A stretch of DNA of 64,000 nt from Polyangia bacterium (GCA_030426145.1 JAUHZF010000001.1:49615-113614), one strand, 5' to 3'. Positions 41,916-51,056 are shown, counted from the stretch's first letter. Notes: a model not told the origin generated them from the sequence alone. Translations and numbers: made by a program.

Positions 41916-43594
41916 GCGACGGCGAAGGCCATCACGTCGACAAGAAGTCGCTGCGCAAGGTTCAGGGACCTGGCAAGGACTTCCGTGAGCTCGCGGGGGA
42001 TGTGGTTTGCTTCGCGAACGGGGTAGGTGGGGTTCTTCGCCTGGGTATCGAGGACGGCGAAGACGAGCCCCCACCTGACCAGCGCATCGCCGCCGCGCTG
42101 GTCGAGACGGTGCGAAAGCGCGTGCATGAGCTGACGGTCAACGCGCAGGCGGTGCCCGAGGTCGTGAAGGCTCCCAACGGGGGGGAGTACATCGCCCTGC
42201 GCGTGGCTCGCGCCGTGGGCGTCGCTTCGACCTCAGACGGGAAGTACTTCATGCGGGTGGGGGACACCTGTCGCCCAGTGTTGGGAGATGACGTTCTTCG
42301 TCTGGCCAACGAGCGTCCGTCGACGCCATGGGAGGTGATGACGGGGCTCGGCATCGCTCGCGACCGAGCAGATGCCGAGGAGGTTGCTTCGCTGCTCGGG
42401 CGTTTGCGTGCGTCGGATCGTGTGAAGGAATCGGTAAAGGAGAAGACCGATGACGAGCTTCTCGTGCACTACGGCCTCGTGCTCGACGGCGTGCTCACCC
42501 ACCTTGGCGTGCTTCTGGTTTCACACCCCGAGGACCGCGCCCGCCTGGGCACCGCGCCGGCGGTTCAGGCCATCAAGTACGACGAGAGGGGGACGAAGGT
42601 CGCGAAGCACGTGTGGGATGACCACACCCTGTCGCCGGTCGACTTGGTGGACGACGTTTGGAAGACGGTTCCCGACTTCCGCGAGAGCTACGAGATCCCC
42701 GAGGGCCTCTTTCGCACCAACATCCCCGCCTACGAGGAAGAGGTGGTTCGTGAGCTCTTGGTCAATGCATTGGTGCACCGCCCCTATACCCAGCGCGGCG
42801 ACATCTTTCTCAACCTCCGTCCCGACCAGCTCGAGGTGGTCAACGTTGGTCGGCTGCCGCTGGGTGTGACCCCGAGCAACATCCTCCACGTCACCCGTCG
42901 CCGGAACGACGGACTCGCCCGCGTCTTCCACGACCTGGGCCTGATGGAGCGAGAGGGCAGCGGCTACGACCTCATGTACGACCGGCTGCTATCGTCCGGC
43001 AAGACGGTGCCCGAAGTGCGCGAGCAGGGGGACGCGGTGCACGTCGTGGTGCCGAGGCGTGTGCTTCATCCCAAGGTGGTTCGGCTCATGGACGACGTGG
43101 ACCGCGAGCATCGGCTGCAGCAGCGCGAGCGCATCGTGGTGGGGTTGCTCGCGCCAACCGAGGGGATGTCGGCCAAGGAGCTCGCGAAGCGCTTGGAGCT
43201 AGACGACCCGTCGCAGGTGGCTTCGTGGCTGTCGCGGTTGCTCGAGGTGGGGGTGGTCGAGCAGACGGGGAAGACGCGCGCCACGCGGTACTTCGTGGCG
43301 CCGCGGCTGCTGCGTGGGGTTGGGCTCGATCGCAAGACCACGCTCGAGCGCATCGAACCCCACCGGCTCAGGGCGCTGATCGTGGAGGACCTGGCACGGT
43401 ACCCTGGCTCATCCTCCACTGACATCCAACGTCGAGCCGCACCTGAGGTTCCTCTACGGACATTGCGGCGGGCGCTGACAGAGCTGATGGCGGACGGGAA
43501 GGTTGGGGCCGAGGGCGAGCGGCGCTGGCGGCGGTACTCCTTGGCTCCCGCTATCGGCCAAAGTCCATCCGGTGGCCGAAAGGATGGCCGATAG
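41912..43594 (+). CDS. Schlafen/AlbA_2 - HATPase-like transcriptional regulator type protein
   Basis: 560 aa from ATG 41912. The N-terminal Schlafen AlbA_2 domain reads FRELAGDVVCFANGVGGVLRLGIEDG and later YFMRVGDTCRPV. The middle has the HATPase_c_4 motif VRELLVNALVHRPYTQRGDI (~279) and GLPLGVTP-type LPLGVTPSNILH, followed by winged-helix units (GLLAPTEGMSAKELAKRLEL; RRALTELMADGKVG). Such proteins occur in type I R-M operons and defence islands; proposed roles are regulation or RNA/DNA nuclease activity, neither proven. The 3' end forms a hairpin before hsdR. Confidence 0.85.
   Translation: MSDGEGHHVDKKSLRKVQGPGKDFRELAGDVVCFANGVGGVLRLGIEDGEDEPPPDQRIAAALVETVRKRVHELTVNAQAVPEVVKAPNGGEYIALRVARAVGVASTSDGKYFMRVGDTCRPVLGDDVLRLANERPSTPWEVMTGLGIARDRADAEEVASLLGRLRASDRVKESVKEKTDDELLVHYGLVLDGVLTHLGVLLVSHPEDRARLGTAPAVQAIKYDERGTKVAKHVWDDHTLSPVDLVDDVWKTVPDFRESYEIPEGLFRTNIPAYEEEVVRELLVNALVHRPYTQRGDIFLNLRPDQLEVVNVGRLPLGVTPSNILHVTRRRNDGLARVFHDLGLMEREGSGYDLMYDRLLSSGKTVPEVREQGDAVHVVVPRRVLHPKVVRLMDDVDREHRLQQRERIVVGLLAPTEGMSAKELAKRLELDDPSQVASWLSRLLEVGVVEQTGKTRATRYFVAPRLLRGVGLDRKTTLERIEPHRLRALIVEDLARYPGSSSTDIQRRAAPEVPLRTLRRALTELMADGKVGAEGERRWRRYSLAPAIGQSPSGGRKDGR
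43551..43594 (+). promoter_or_regulatory. Hairpin over the stop codon of the Schlafen-like gene
   Basis: CTATCGGCCA (43551-43560) and TGGCCGATAG (43585-43594) are perfect 10-bp complements, and CCATCC (43565-43570) pairs with GGATGG (43582-43587) as a competing inner stem. The TAG stop lies in the 3' arm. No T-run follows, so it is more like an attenuator or mRNA-processing structure between the operon and hsdR (ATG 43694) than a strong terminator. Confidence 0.45.
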
Positions 43595-43693
43595 AGTGTT
43601 GCAAGTGTCTAGAATTACAAGGTCGCCTAACGGCCAGGTGTGCAAATTGTCTCGTTCCTTAGAGCAACTTTGGCCGAAAGCGAGCGCCCAACG

Positions 43694-46600
43694 ATGAAGG
43701 CAACCAGCGAAGAAGCCTACGAAGCCCTAATCGCGGGCCACCTGGTCGAGCACGGCGGCTACGAGCTGGGTCAGGCGTCGGACTACGACGCCAGCCTCGC
43801 CCTCACGCCCAACGATCTGCTGGGGTTCGTCGAGGAGACCCAGCCCAAGGTCTGGGCCAAGCAGCAGAAGATCCACGGGGACAACCTCGACAAGGTGTTG
43901 CTCGCGGCCTTCGACAAGGCGGCCAAGGGACCGAAGGGCGTGCTCGACGTCATCCGGCACGGCTTCAAGTTCTACGGAAGCCAGGTGAAGGTGGCGGCCT
44001 TCCAGCCGGCGCACGGGCTCAACCCCGAGGTGGAGGCGCAGTACCGCGCCAACCGGCTGAAGGTGGTGCGGCAGGTTCACCACGACCCCAAGCGCCCGCT
44101 CGACTCGACCGACGTGGTGCTGTTCTTGAATGGCATCCCCATCGTCACCGCCGAGCTGAAGAACGCGATGACGAGCCAGAAGTCGAGTCACGCGAAGCAG
44201 CAGTATCGCGAGCGGGACCCGGATGCGCCGCTCTTTCGGTTCAAGCAACGCGCGCTGGTGAACTTCGCCGTGGGCAGCGACGAGGTCTACATGACCACCA
44301 GGCTCGCGAAGCGGGGGACCTACTTCCTCCCGTTCAACCAGGGCCACGGCACGGCCGCGGGCAACCCGCCCATCGAAGGCAAACACCGCACGGCATACCT
44401 ATGGGAGCAGATCTGGCAGCGCGACTCGCTGCTCGACATCATCGCGAAGTTCCTCCACCTCAAGGTCGAAGAAGAGACCGGGAAGGACGGGCGGACCCGG
44501 CGCAAGGAGACGATGATCTTCCCGCGGTTTCACCAGCTGGACTGCGTGCGGAAGGTCATTGCCTCGGCTCGGGCGAAGGGAGCCGGCACCAACTACCTGG
44601 TTCAGCATTCGGCCGGCTCGGGCAAGACCAACACCATTGCGTGGCTCGCCTACCGCCTCGCTTCGCTACACGACGAGACCGACACCAAGGTCTACGACGG
44701 GGTGGTGGTGATCAGCGACCGCAAGGTGTTGGACAGCCAGCTTCAGGACACGATCTACCAGTTCGACCACAAGCAGGGCGTGGTCCAGAAGATCGACGAG
44801 AAGTCGAAGCAGCTCGCCGAGGCGCTCAACGCGGGGGTGTCGATCATCATCACCACGATTCACAAGTTCGGCTTCATCGCCGAACACGTGGAGAAGCTGA
44901 AGGGCAAGCGCTACGCGGTCATCGTCGATGAGGCCCACGGGTCGCAGTCAGGCGACATGGCGCGCAACATGAAGGAGATCCTCGGCGGCTCGAGCATCGC
45001 GAAGAAGTTCGAGGAAGAGGTCGATGACGTCGAGGCCCCCGACCAGGCTGCCCTCCGTGCCGCGCTCGCTCGCGGGCCGCAGGAGAACATGAGCTTCTTC
45101 GCGTTCACCGCGACGCCCAAACACAAGACCCTCGAGCTGTTCGGCCACAAAGACGAGGTGGGCAAGGCGGCGCCCTTCCACCTCTATTCGATGCGCCAAG
45201 CCATCGAGGAGGGCTTCATCCTCGACGTGCTCCAGGGCTACACGACCTACAAGCGGTACTACAAGCTGGTCAAAGCCGTGGGCGACGACCCCGAGCTCGA
45301 CAAGCGAAAGGCGGCCACGGCCCTCGCCCGCTTCGTCTCCCTGCACCCGGTCAACATCAGCCAAAAGACCGAGGTCATCGTGGAGCACTTCCGCGCCACG
45401 GTCCGCAAGGAGCTCGACGGCCGCGCCAAGGCGATGGTCGTCACGCAATCCCGCCTACACGCCGCGCGGTACAAGAAGGCCTTCGATAGCTACATGGCCG
45501 AGAAGGGCTACGGGGATGTAGCGGCGCTGGTGGCCTTCTCCGGAGAGCTGAAGGACCCCGACGACCCGAGCACCATCGACAAGCCCTTCACCGAGCCGCA
45601 GATGAACGCCGACCCGGTGACCGGCAAGCTCCTCGGCGAGAAAGAGCTCCCCGGCGCCTTCGCCAGCGACAGATACAACGTGCTCATCGTGGCCAACAAG
45701 TATCAAACCGGCTTCGACGAGCCGCTGCTCTGCGCGATGTACGTCGACAAGCGTCTCAGCGGCATCCAAGCGGTACAGACCCTCTCCCGCCTCAACCGCA
45801 CCACCTACGGGAAAGAGAAGACCTTCGTGCTCGACTTCGTCAACGAGCGCGACGAAATCCTCGAGAGCTTCCAGACCTACTTCGAGGGCGCCATCGTCGG
45901 CGACGACGTCGACCCCCAGCGCCTCTACGAGCTCATGTCCGAGCTCGACGCGACCCAGGTCTACTACCAGTCCGAGGTCGACCACTTCGGCACCATTTTC
46001 TTCAAGCCCCAGAAGAAGCAGCGCCCCGAAGACAACGCGCGCCTCAATGCCGCGATGGACCCCGCCGTCGACCGCTTCGTCGCCCTCCCCACCGACGAAG
46101 ACCGCGACGATTTTCGCGGCAAGCTCCAGGCCTACGTGAACCTGTACAGCTTCATGGGCCAGGTCGTCCCCTTCCACGACGTGGCCCTCGAGAAGCTCTA
46201 CGTCTACGGCAAGATGCTCCTCCGCAAGCTACCCGCGAAGGGTGAATCCAGCACCGTCGACCTCGGCGAAGACATCGCCCTGAAGTACTACCGCCTCCAG
46301 AAGGAGCTGGAAGGCGACCTCCTCCTCGTCGCCGACGGCCAGCAAGAGCTCTACGGCCCCAGCGCCACCGGCACCGGCAAAGCGAAGGAGGACCTGGTCA
46401 AGCTGTCCTCCCTCATCGAGCAAGTGAACGACCGCTTCGGCACCGACTTCGACGCCCAAGACCTCATCGACGGCGTGATGAACCAGCTCGTCAACGACGA
46501 GTCCGTCAAAAAGGCCGCCCAAGTCAACGACCGCGCCAACTTCGAATTCGTCGGCAAGGACGCTTTCGACGACGCCCTCGTCGACCGCCACGGCAAACAC

Positions 46601-46702
46601 GCCGAATTCATCGACCGCGTCTTCGGCGACAAGGAAATCCTCGCCTTCCTCCGCACCAGGGTCCTGGATGAGGTGTACCGGTCACTGCAGGGGGAGGAGT
46701 AG
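43694..46702 (+). CDS. hsdR: Type I restriction endonuclease subunit (HsdR)
   Basis: 1002 aa from ATG 43694 (MKATSEEAYEALIAGHLVEH); ATG 43640 is in frame but the first lies closer to the conserved start. The N-terminal nuclease shows D (STDVVLFLNG) and E-x-K (IVTAELKNAM, ~152). The SF2 translocase has motif I SAGSGKTN (~305), motif II VDEAHGSQSG (~411), motif III FAFTATPKHKTLELFG and motif VI QTLSRLNRTTYGK, all typical of HsdR. Length matches the family. The gap of 99 bp after the Schlafen-like gene allows its own promoter, a common way to delay restriction behind modification. All catalytic motifs look intact. Confidence 0.96.
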   Translation: MKATSEEAYEALIAGHLVEHGGYELGQASDYDASLALTPNDLLGFVEETQPKVWAKQQKIHGDNLDKVLLAAFDKAAKGPKGVLDVIRHGFKFYGSQVKVAAFQPAHGLNPEVEAQYRANRLKVVRQVHHDPKRPLDSTDVVLFLNGIPIVTAELKNAMTSQKSSHAKQQYRERDPDAPLFRFKQRALVNFAVGSDEVYMTTRLAKRGTYFLPFNQGHGTAAGNPPIEGKHRTAYLWEQIWQRDSLLDIIAKFLHLKVEEETGKDGRTRRKETMIFPRFHQLDCVRKVIASARAKGAGTNYLVQHSAGSGKTNTIAWLAYRLASLHDETDTKVYDGVVVISDRKVLDSQLQDTIYQFDHKQGVVQKIDEKSKQLAEALNAGVSIIITTIHKFGFIAEHVEKLKGKRYAVIVDEAHGSQSGDMARNMKEILGGSSIAKKFEEEVDDVEAPDQAALRAALARGPQENMSFFAFTATPKHKTLELFGHKDEVGKAAPFHLYSMRQAIEEGFILDVLQGYTTYKRYYKLVKAVGDDPELDKRKAATALARFVSLHPVNISQKTEVIVEHFRATVRKELDGRAKAMVVTQSRLHAARYKKAFDSYMAEKGYGDVAALVAFSGELKDPDDPSTIDKPFTEPQMNADPVTGKLLGEKELPGAFASDRYNVLIVANKYQTGFDEPLLCAMYVDKRLSGIQAVQTLSRLNRTTYGKEKTFVLDFVNERDEILESFQTYFEGAIVGDDVDPQRLYELMSELDATQVYYQSEVDHFGTIFFKPQKKQRPEDNARLNAAMDPAVDRFVALPTDEDRDDFRGKLQAYVNLYSFMGQVVPFHDVALEKLYVYGKMLLRKLPAKGESSTVDLGEDIALKYYRLQKELEGDLLLVADGQQELYGPSATGTGKAKEDLVKLSSLIEQVNDRFGTDFDAQDLIDGVMNQLVNDESVKKAAQVNDRANFEFVGKDAFDDALVDRHGKHAEFIDRVFGDKEILAFLRTRVLDEVYRSLQGEE

Positions 46703-46790
46703 GGCTGGCGCAGGAAGAGGGCTCCGAGTGCGTTCGGGTACCTCCTTCGCCCGATACGGACACACTGTTGAGGACGACCCCCGGCTGGCC

Positions 46791-48845
46791 CTACCGAATG
46801 AGATTGATCAAGTCCGCGTTCCCTCCTAGGCCTGCGGTGAGCGCCCAGTAGACTGCGTCTGTTCCGTCATCCCGATCCACAACACCAACTGAAGGACCAA
46901 AAAGAAGGGATACCAGTGCATTGGGGGCGCCGGCCCAACCGAATGCGATAACGGGATTCAAGTCCCGATTCAACTGGTCCTCGAGAGTCCTCCTTGGAAC
47001 GGTCGTGGTGACGTTGAAGGTTGCCGGGTATCCAACGAAGAACCCGAGCCACTTGTGCTTCCAGCAGCTTCGACTGAATGCGTCGACCTTGAGCTGACGA
47101 AGAGCCTGGCCCTCCTCGTTGAGATCGCGATCAATGCGCTGAAGCTTGATTCTGAGGTCGACAATGCCGTTGTTGATCTCGCCGAGCGAGTCGAGGTCTC
47201 TGCTGGCAAGCTTTCGCAAGTCCTCGAGGCGGCTCAGCTCGCGTTCGAGACGCTTCTCTTTCCGCTTGAGTAGATCCTCTTCCGTCTTGAGGTTCTCCTT
47301 CTCCGCGTCCTCCTTCGCGTCATCTAGCTTCTTCTCAACCTTCTCTAGTTTCTCCCTGGTGTTCTTGAGGTCCGCCGTCACGTCTTGCTCCCGAAGACTA
47401 ATCTTCTCGAGAGTGTTGGTGCGTTCAGAGTTCTCCAGCTCCGCTAGGATTACCTGTGCACGCTGCTTTCGCCGTTCATCAAGAGCCGTCTCGAGACGAC
47501 TCTTCTCGGCACGAAGAGCGTTGATTTGGTCCTCTAGAACGCCGCCGTCCTTCTTGCGCCCTTCTTCAGCTGCGGCCTCAGCTGCGGCCTGAGAGGCACT
47601 CCATTCGGCGGCACAGTAGGCCCGCTTGGAGGTTGTTCCGCCCCAGAAAGCCGGCATGAATAGTAGGTACGGCATGACACCGGCGGCGGGTGCCTCGAGC
47701 GTCGCAAGCCGGTTGTCCTTGTAAGGGATCGGTGCGTTGACCGTCGCTGCAACACCGAAGGAGACGCCAAACCGCATGAGGCGTTCCGCTTCAGCTGCAA
47801 GCGCCTCTTTCTCTGCGTCCTTCTTCTTCTCCACGTTGGAGACCTGCTCATCGACCGAGTCGGCGATGGCCTGCGCAGGCTCGAGTGCACCCTTAGCCGC
47901 ACTCTTCTGCCGGGCTGCCTTGTCGGGCCCTGATGCAAGCCTAGCTTCGAGGAGGCGGGCGCGGACCCCCGCGAGCAGTGCATCCATTGCGAGACTAGGG
48001 GCCAGGGACGCCTCGACCATCAACTCTCGTAGGGTCGAGACAGTCTCGCTCGACGCACTCTCCGCCTCCTCCAACGTCGATACGAGATTTGAATCAACTC
48101 CCTTGCCCTTGCCTGGCTCTGGCGGTTCCGCGGCGGGATCTGGCGGTTCCTCGCCTAGCGCCTTCTTCAGAGCGTCAATTGCGCTAACCAGTCGGCCCTT
48201 AGCGTCGCGTACCTTGCATACGCGCTCAGCGCCTTGGCATGGCTCAGGCGAAGACGCGGTTCCCTTGCCGTCGGTGCTGCCATCCGCCGACGACCCCTCC
48301 CCATTGCCGTCCTGCTGGTCAGCCTCGGCGTTGTCCTTGGCTTCCACTTCGGGCGAGAGGTCTTCAGGTACGTCCCGCGGGGGACCCCCGCCTTCACCCG
48401 TCGCTTTGTCTCGGGTGCCGGCCGGGGTTTCGTCCTCGCTTGGTTTGGCTGATGGTGCAACGGGGGACGCCGGTTGTGTCGAGGGCGCAACGGGTCCCGG
48501 AGCGGGCGCCCCAGCCTTGGCTCCCGGCTCGTTGCCACTGGGAGTCTTGGGCGCCGGGTCGGACGGGGGCGATGGGGCTGCGGACGGCCCCTCTTGCGGG
48601 CGTTGGTTGGTGCTGTCCACAGTCGTGTCGGCCGTCTCCGAGCTCTTGCCCTCCGAGCTCTTGCCCTCCGAGCTCTTGCCCTCCGAGCTCTTGCCCTCCG
48701 AGCTCTTGCCCTCCGAGCTCTTGCCCTCCGAGCTCGCCGTCTTCATCTGGGCTTGGCTGTTGTTCTTCTGAGCGGCGCAAGCCATGACGCCGGAGCAAAG
48801 CGCACACATCAGCCAGGCCGTCCCCGCGCGATTCCATCGATTCAT
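46791..48845 (-). CDS. Lipoprotein with SSEGK repeats and long coiled coil
   Basis: 684 aa starting MNRWNRAGTAWLMCALCSGV with lipobox VMAC. Six copies of SSEGK (~36-67) precede a Ser/Pro/Gly-rich linker (~70-200). A helical region follows and then a strongly predicted coiled coil (~430-570: LETALDERRKQRAQVILAEL; EKVEKKLDDAKEDAEKENLK; RKEKRLERELSRLEDLRKLA). The C-terminus (LGFFVGYPATFNVTTTVPRR; NPVIAFGWAGAPNALVSLLF; ALTAGLGGNADLINLIR) resembles outer-membrane beta strands. No family recognised. It follows the Gly-rich lipoprotein with an ATGA overlap, so the two are probably made together as an envelope structure. Confidence 0.78.
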   Translation of the reverse strand: MNRWNRAGTAWLMCALCSGVMACAAQKNNSQAQMKTASSEGKSSEGKSSEGKSSEGKSSEGKSSEGKSSETADTTVDSTNQRPQEGPSAAPSPPSDPAPKTPSGNEPGAKAGAPAPGPVAPSTQPASPVAPSAKPSEDETPAGTRDKATGEGGGPPRDVPEDLSPEVEAKDNAEADQQDGNGEGSSADGSTDGKGTASSPEPCQGAERVCKVRDAKGRLVSAIDALKKALGEEPPDPAAEPPEPGKGKGVDSNLVSTLEEAESASSETVSTLRELMVEASLAPSLAMDALLAGVRARLLEARLASGPDKAARQKSAAKGALEPAQAIADSVDEQVSNVEKKKDAEKEALAAEAERLMRFGVSFGVAATVNAPIPYKDNRLATLEAPAAGVMPYLLFMPAFWGGTTSKRAYCAAEWSASQAAAEAAAEEGRKKDGGVLEDQINALRAEKSRLETALDERRKQRAQVILAELENSERTNTLEKISLREQDVTADLKNTREKLEKVEKKLDDAKEDAEKENLKTEEDLLKRKEKRLERELSRLEDLRKLASRDLDSLGEINNGIVDLRIKLQRIDRDLNEEGQALRQLKVDAFSRSCWKHKWLGFFVGYPATFNVTTTVPRRTLEDQLNRDLNPVIAFGWAGAPNALVSLLFGPSVGVVDRDDGTDAVYWALTAGLGGNADLINLIR
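48637..48735. repeat. 15-bp tandem repeat coding SSEGK
   Basis: Six perfect copies of TCCGAGCTCTTGCCC (plus-strand reading, 48637-48726) and a partial seventh to 48735. The unit is a multiple of three, so copy-number change would lengthen or shorten the linker without breaking the frame. Confidence 0.95.
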
Positions 48846-49354
48846 GCTCCACCTCCGTTGCCGCCGCTGCCACCGCTGCCACCTCCGTTACCGCCGCTGC
48901 CACCTCCGTTACCGCCGCTGCCACCTCCGTTACCGCCGCTGCCACCAGCGCCGCCGCTGCCACCAGAGCCAAGACCGGTCTGGCTCACTTCGTAGATATC
49001 GTTCAAGATTGGTATGCCGGAGCAGTCAGCAGAACGAAAGAGCTCAGCATTCAGTTGGACACTCCTTGAGTTGAGGCTCAAACGTCCCTTGCGCTGTAGG
49101 AACCGGCGCCCGTTGTAGTTCTGGATGCACTGGTCCGAGGTCTGCTCCTGGCGCGTGATTGCGAACGTACCTCCATTCGCGGTTAGCCGTACCGAGCGGC
49201 CACCGTCTGCCTCCAGGATGAACTCGCGCTGCGTCGCGCTCGTGAGCTCCCTTGGTGCGTCCACGTAGATGTAGAAGGGGTCGCAACCACCAGCGCAAAC
49301 GCACAACGAGCCCAACAGCACCCACGCCGTTCGGTGCCGCTCAATCGGTAGCAT
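48842..49354 (-). CDS. Small lipoprotein with Gly-rich repeat tail
   Basis: 170 aa starting MLPIERHRTAWVLLGSLCVC, lipobox AGGC. The mature domain (~25-125) is beta-rich with cysteines (TSDQCIQNYNGRR, RSADCSGIPILNDIYEVS). The last ~45 residues are GGSGGN-type glycine repeats, encoded by 21-bp tandem DNA repeats. Glycine-rich tails of this type usually act as flexible spacers or surface anchors. Its stop overlaps the start of the coiled-coil lipoprotein. No family recognised. Confidence 0.78.
   Translation of the reverse strand: MLPIERHRTAWVLLGSLCVCAGGCDPFYIYVDAPRELTSATQREFILEADGGRSVRLTANGGTFAITRQEQTSDQCIQNYNGRRFLQRKGRLSLNSRSVQLNAELFRSADCSGIPILNDIYEVSQTGLGSGGSGGAGGSGGNGGGSGGNGGGSGGNGGGSGGSGGNGGGA
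48880..48942. repeat. 21-bp tandem repeat coding Gly/Ser/Asn tail
   Basis: Three perfect copies of a 21-bp unit starting CACCTCCGTTACCGCCGCTG, with a degenerate copy at 48849-48870 separated by a 9-bp insertion. It encodes the GGSGGNG repeat of the small lipoprotein and stays in frame with any copy number. Confidence 0.9.
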
Positions 49355-49759
49355 CCCTCAAGCGTGCCACATATGTGAGCATAGGGAAACGCCAATCACG
49401 GGTTAGAGCGGCGCCGAGTTGGTACTCGCCACTCGTGCGTTGCTCGTTGGCATGGAGCAGCGCCTAGGCGACGGTCGTCGGCCGGTCACGGTTCCAATGC
49501 CTTCTGCTGCGCTATGCGCCCGACGTGTGGTCGGGCCGGCCCTCCCTTTAGGGGGGCGGTTTCGCCTGCGTAGAAGGGGAGGGATAGGGCGCTCACTTCG
49601 GTCCCCCGCTTCGGGCGCTAGCCGTTGTGATTCTTCCGCCTCTGGACTGGCCCGCGGAAGCCGCGCTCGGTTCGTTCGTTGGTGAGGACTCGCCCTGACC
49701 CGTCGTGACGGAGTTGGCGGCGGGTGATGAGATTCGCCCGCGATGGATGGGCTCGAGGA
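49355..49759. other. Intergenic stretch, no gene supported
   Basis: Between the small lipoprotein start and the IS4-type remnant. Frames here are Arg/Pro-rich in all phases. It probably contains the lipoprotein promoter and flank of a decayed insertion sequence, but no promoter boxes or repeats stand out. Confidence 0.4.
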
Positions 49760-50060
49760 GGCGGAATGCTTCTTCTTGTAGTTGCTTATCTCTATCTTCA
49801 CGGCGCGGGGGTAGCGCCGAAGGCCCCGACGGGGCGACGGGACGAATTGCGCGAGGTTCTCGCGCATGCGCTTGAGCATTCTTCGGAATGGATCCCGGCG
49901 AGGCGACCGCACACCAGTGCCATTCGCCCCGGATGAAGCGCATGGCCATCATGAGGCTGACGCGGTTGGGTGCGACGTCGGCCTCTTCAGCGATACCGCC
50001 CATCTCGAGGCGGATGAGGTTATACGCCGTCAAGACACCCCAGAGTTCTGCTCCACCATC
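49760..50060 (-). pseudogene. IS4-family transposase remnant (C-terminal part, frameshifted)
   Basis: On the minus strand, the segment ELWGVLTAYNLIRLEM, then VAPNRVSLMMAMRFIRGEW and CAVASPGSIPK, matches the C-terminal region of IS4-type transposases. The reading then shifts frame near 49885-49895 and continues MLKRMRENLAQFV ... RYPRAVKIEISNYKKKHS, the usual end of that family. The N-terminal two-thirds, including the catalytic core, are missing. So it is truncated and frameshifted; coordinates are approximate. Confidence 0.75.
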
Positions 50061-50121
50061 GCCACCGTCCGGCTTCGTAGCGTCAGCTCCGACTAGCAGG
50101 CTGGCAACCAAGGCCCAGCTG

Positions 50122-50856
50122 ATGAGCTCGGAACACTTCACGGTAGACGGCACGCTCATCGAGGCCTGGGCTTCGCTCAAGAGCTCTCGGCCCAAGGATG
50201 ATGCGGGTCGTCAGCAGCGAAACCGCCGCAAGGCGGCGAAGAACAAGCGAAAGGGCAAAACCGGCAAGGGGCCACGGGGTGGCGGTGGTGGCTCCAACCC
50301 GACCGTGAAGTTCCACAAGCAGAAGCGCAGCAACGAGACCCACGAGTCGACGACGGATCCCGAGGCGAAGCTCTACCGAAAGGGGAACGGGAAGGAGGCG
50401 AAGCTCTACTTCAGCGCACATGCGCTGATGGAGAATCGCAACGGCCTCGTGGTCGACCTGCGCGTCGCGGAGGCGAATGGCTACGCAGAGCGCGAGGTAG
50501 CGCTCGAGATGCTTGCGGCCCGAGGTGGCTCGCACCGAACAGTTGGCGGAGACAAGGGCTACGATACCGGAGACTTCGTCGCAGGCTGCCGCGAACTCGG
50601 CATCACGCCGCATGTCGCGCAGAACAACACCAATCGCCGTTCTCGGATCGACGATCGGACGACTCGCCACGTTGGCTACGCCATCAGTCAGCGGATCCGG
50701 AAACGCGTCGAAGAGATCTTCGGCTGGGCGAAGACCATCGGCGGGTTCCGCCGCACTCGCTTCAAAGGCCAGAGACGAACGCAACACGCCGCCTACCTGG
50801 TCGGCGCCGCATACAACCTCATGCGGATGGTGAAGCTATTGCCATCGGCCGCGTAG
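50122..50856 (+). pseudogene. IS5-type transposase, 5'-truncated but with DDE residues
   Basis: From MSSEHFTVDGTLIEAWASLK the frame reads a typical IS5-type transposase C-terminal two-thirds of 244 aa. It has Asp in HFTVDGTLIE, Asp in TVGGDKGYDTGDF and Glu in KRVEEIFGWAKTIGGFRRTRFKG. The expected ~100-120 N-terminal residues are absent: upstream sequence belongs to the oppositely oriented IS4-type remnant. The frame stays open to 49888 only by chance. All catalytic positions remain, but without its N-terminus the protein is unlikely to transpose by itself. Confidence 0.82.
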
Positions 50857-50867
50857 ACCCGCCTACG

Positions 50868-50903
50868 CCCCCGAAATCGACCTTCGACGGTCGGTTTCGG
50901 GGG
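50868..50903. terminator. Strong hairpin downstream of the IS5-type remnant
   Basis: CCCCCGAAATCGACC (50868-50882) and GGTCGGTTTCGGGGG (50889-50903) pair over 15 bp with one mismatch around a 6-nt loop TTCGAC. No T-run follows. It could be the end of the insertion sequence or a terminator of the transposase transcript. Confidence 0.5.
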
Positions 50904-51056
50904 GAGACATCGGTCGCTCTACGACCCAAGTCAGTCGGCCAGACGCCTGCACAGCCATTGCAGGCCTCAACTTCAACAGCCTGCTAGAGCATTTACGTCT
51001 TGATCTCGTCGTAGCCGAGCTCAATCTCCCATCGTTCGTGATAGAAGCGCGACCAG

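Noticed and set aside
48637..48942. Tandem repeats considered as a CRISPR array
   Set aside because: Units are contiguous without spacers, multiples of three and coding; no cas gene nearby.
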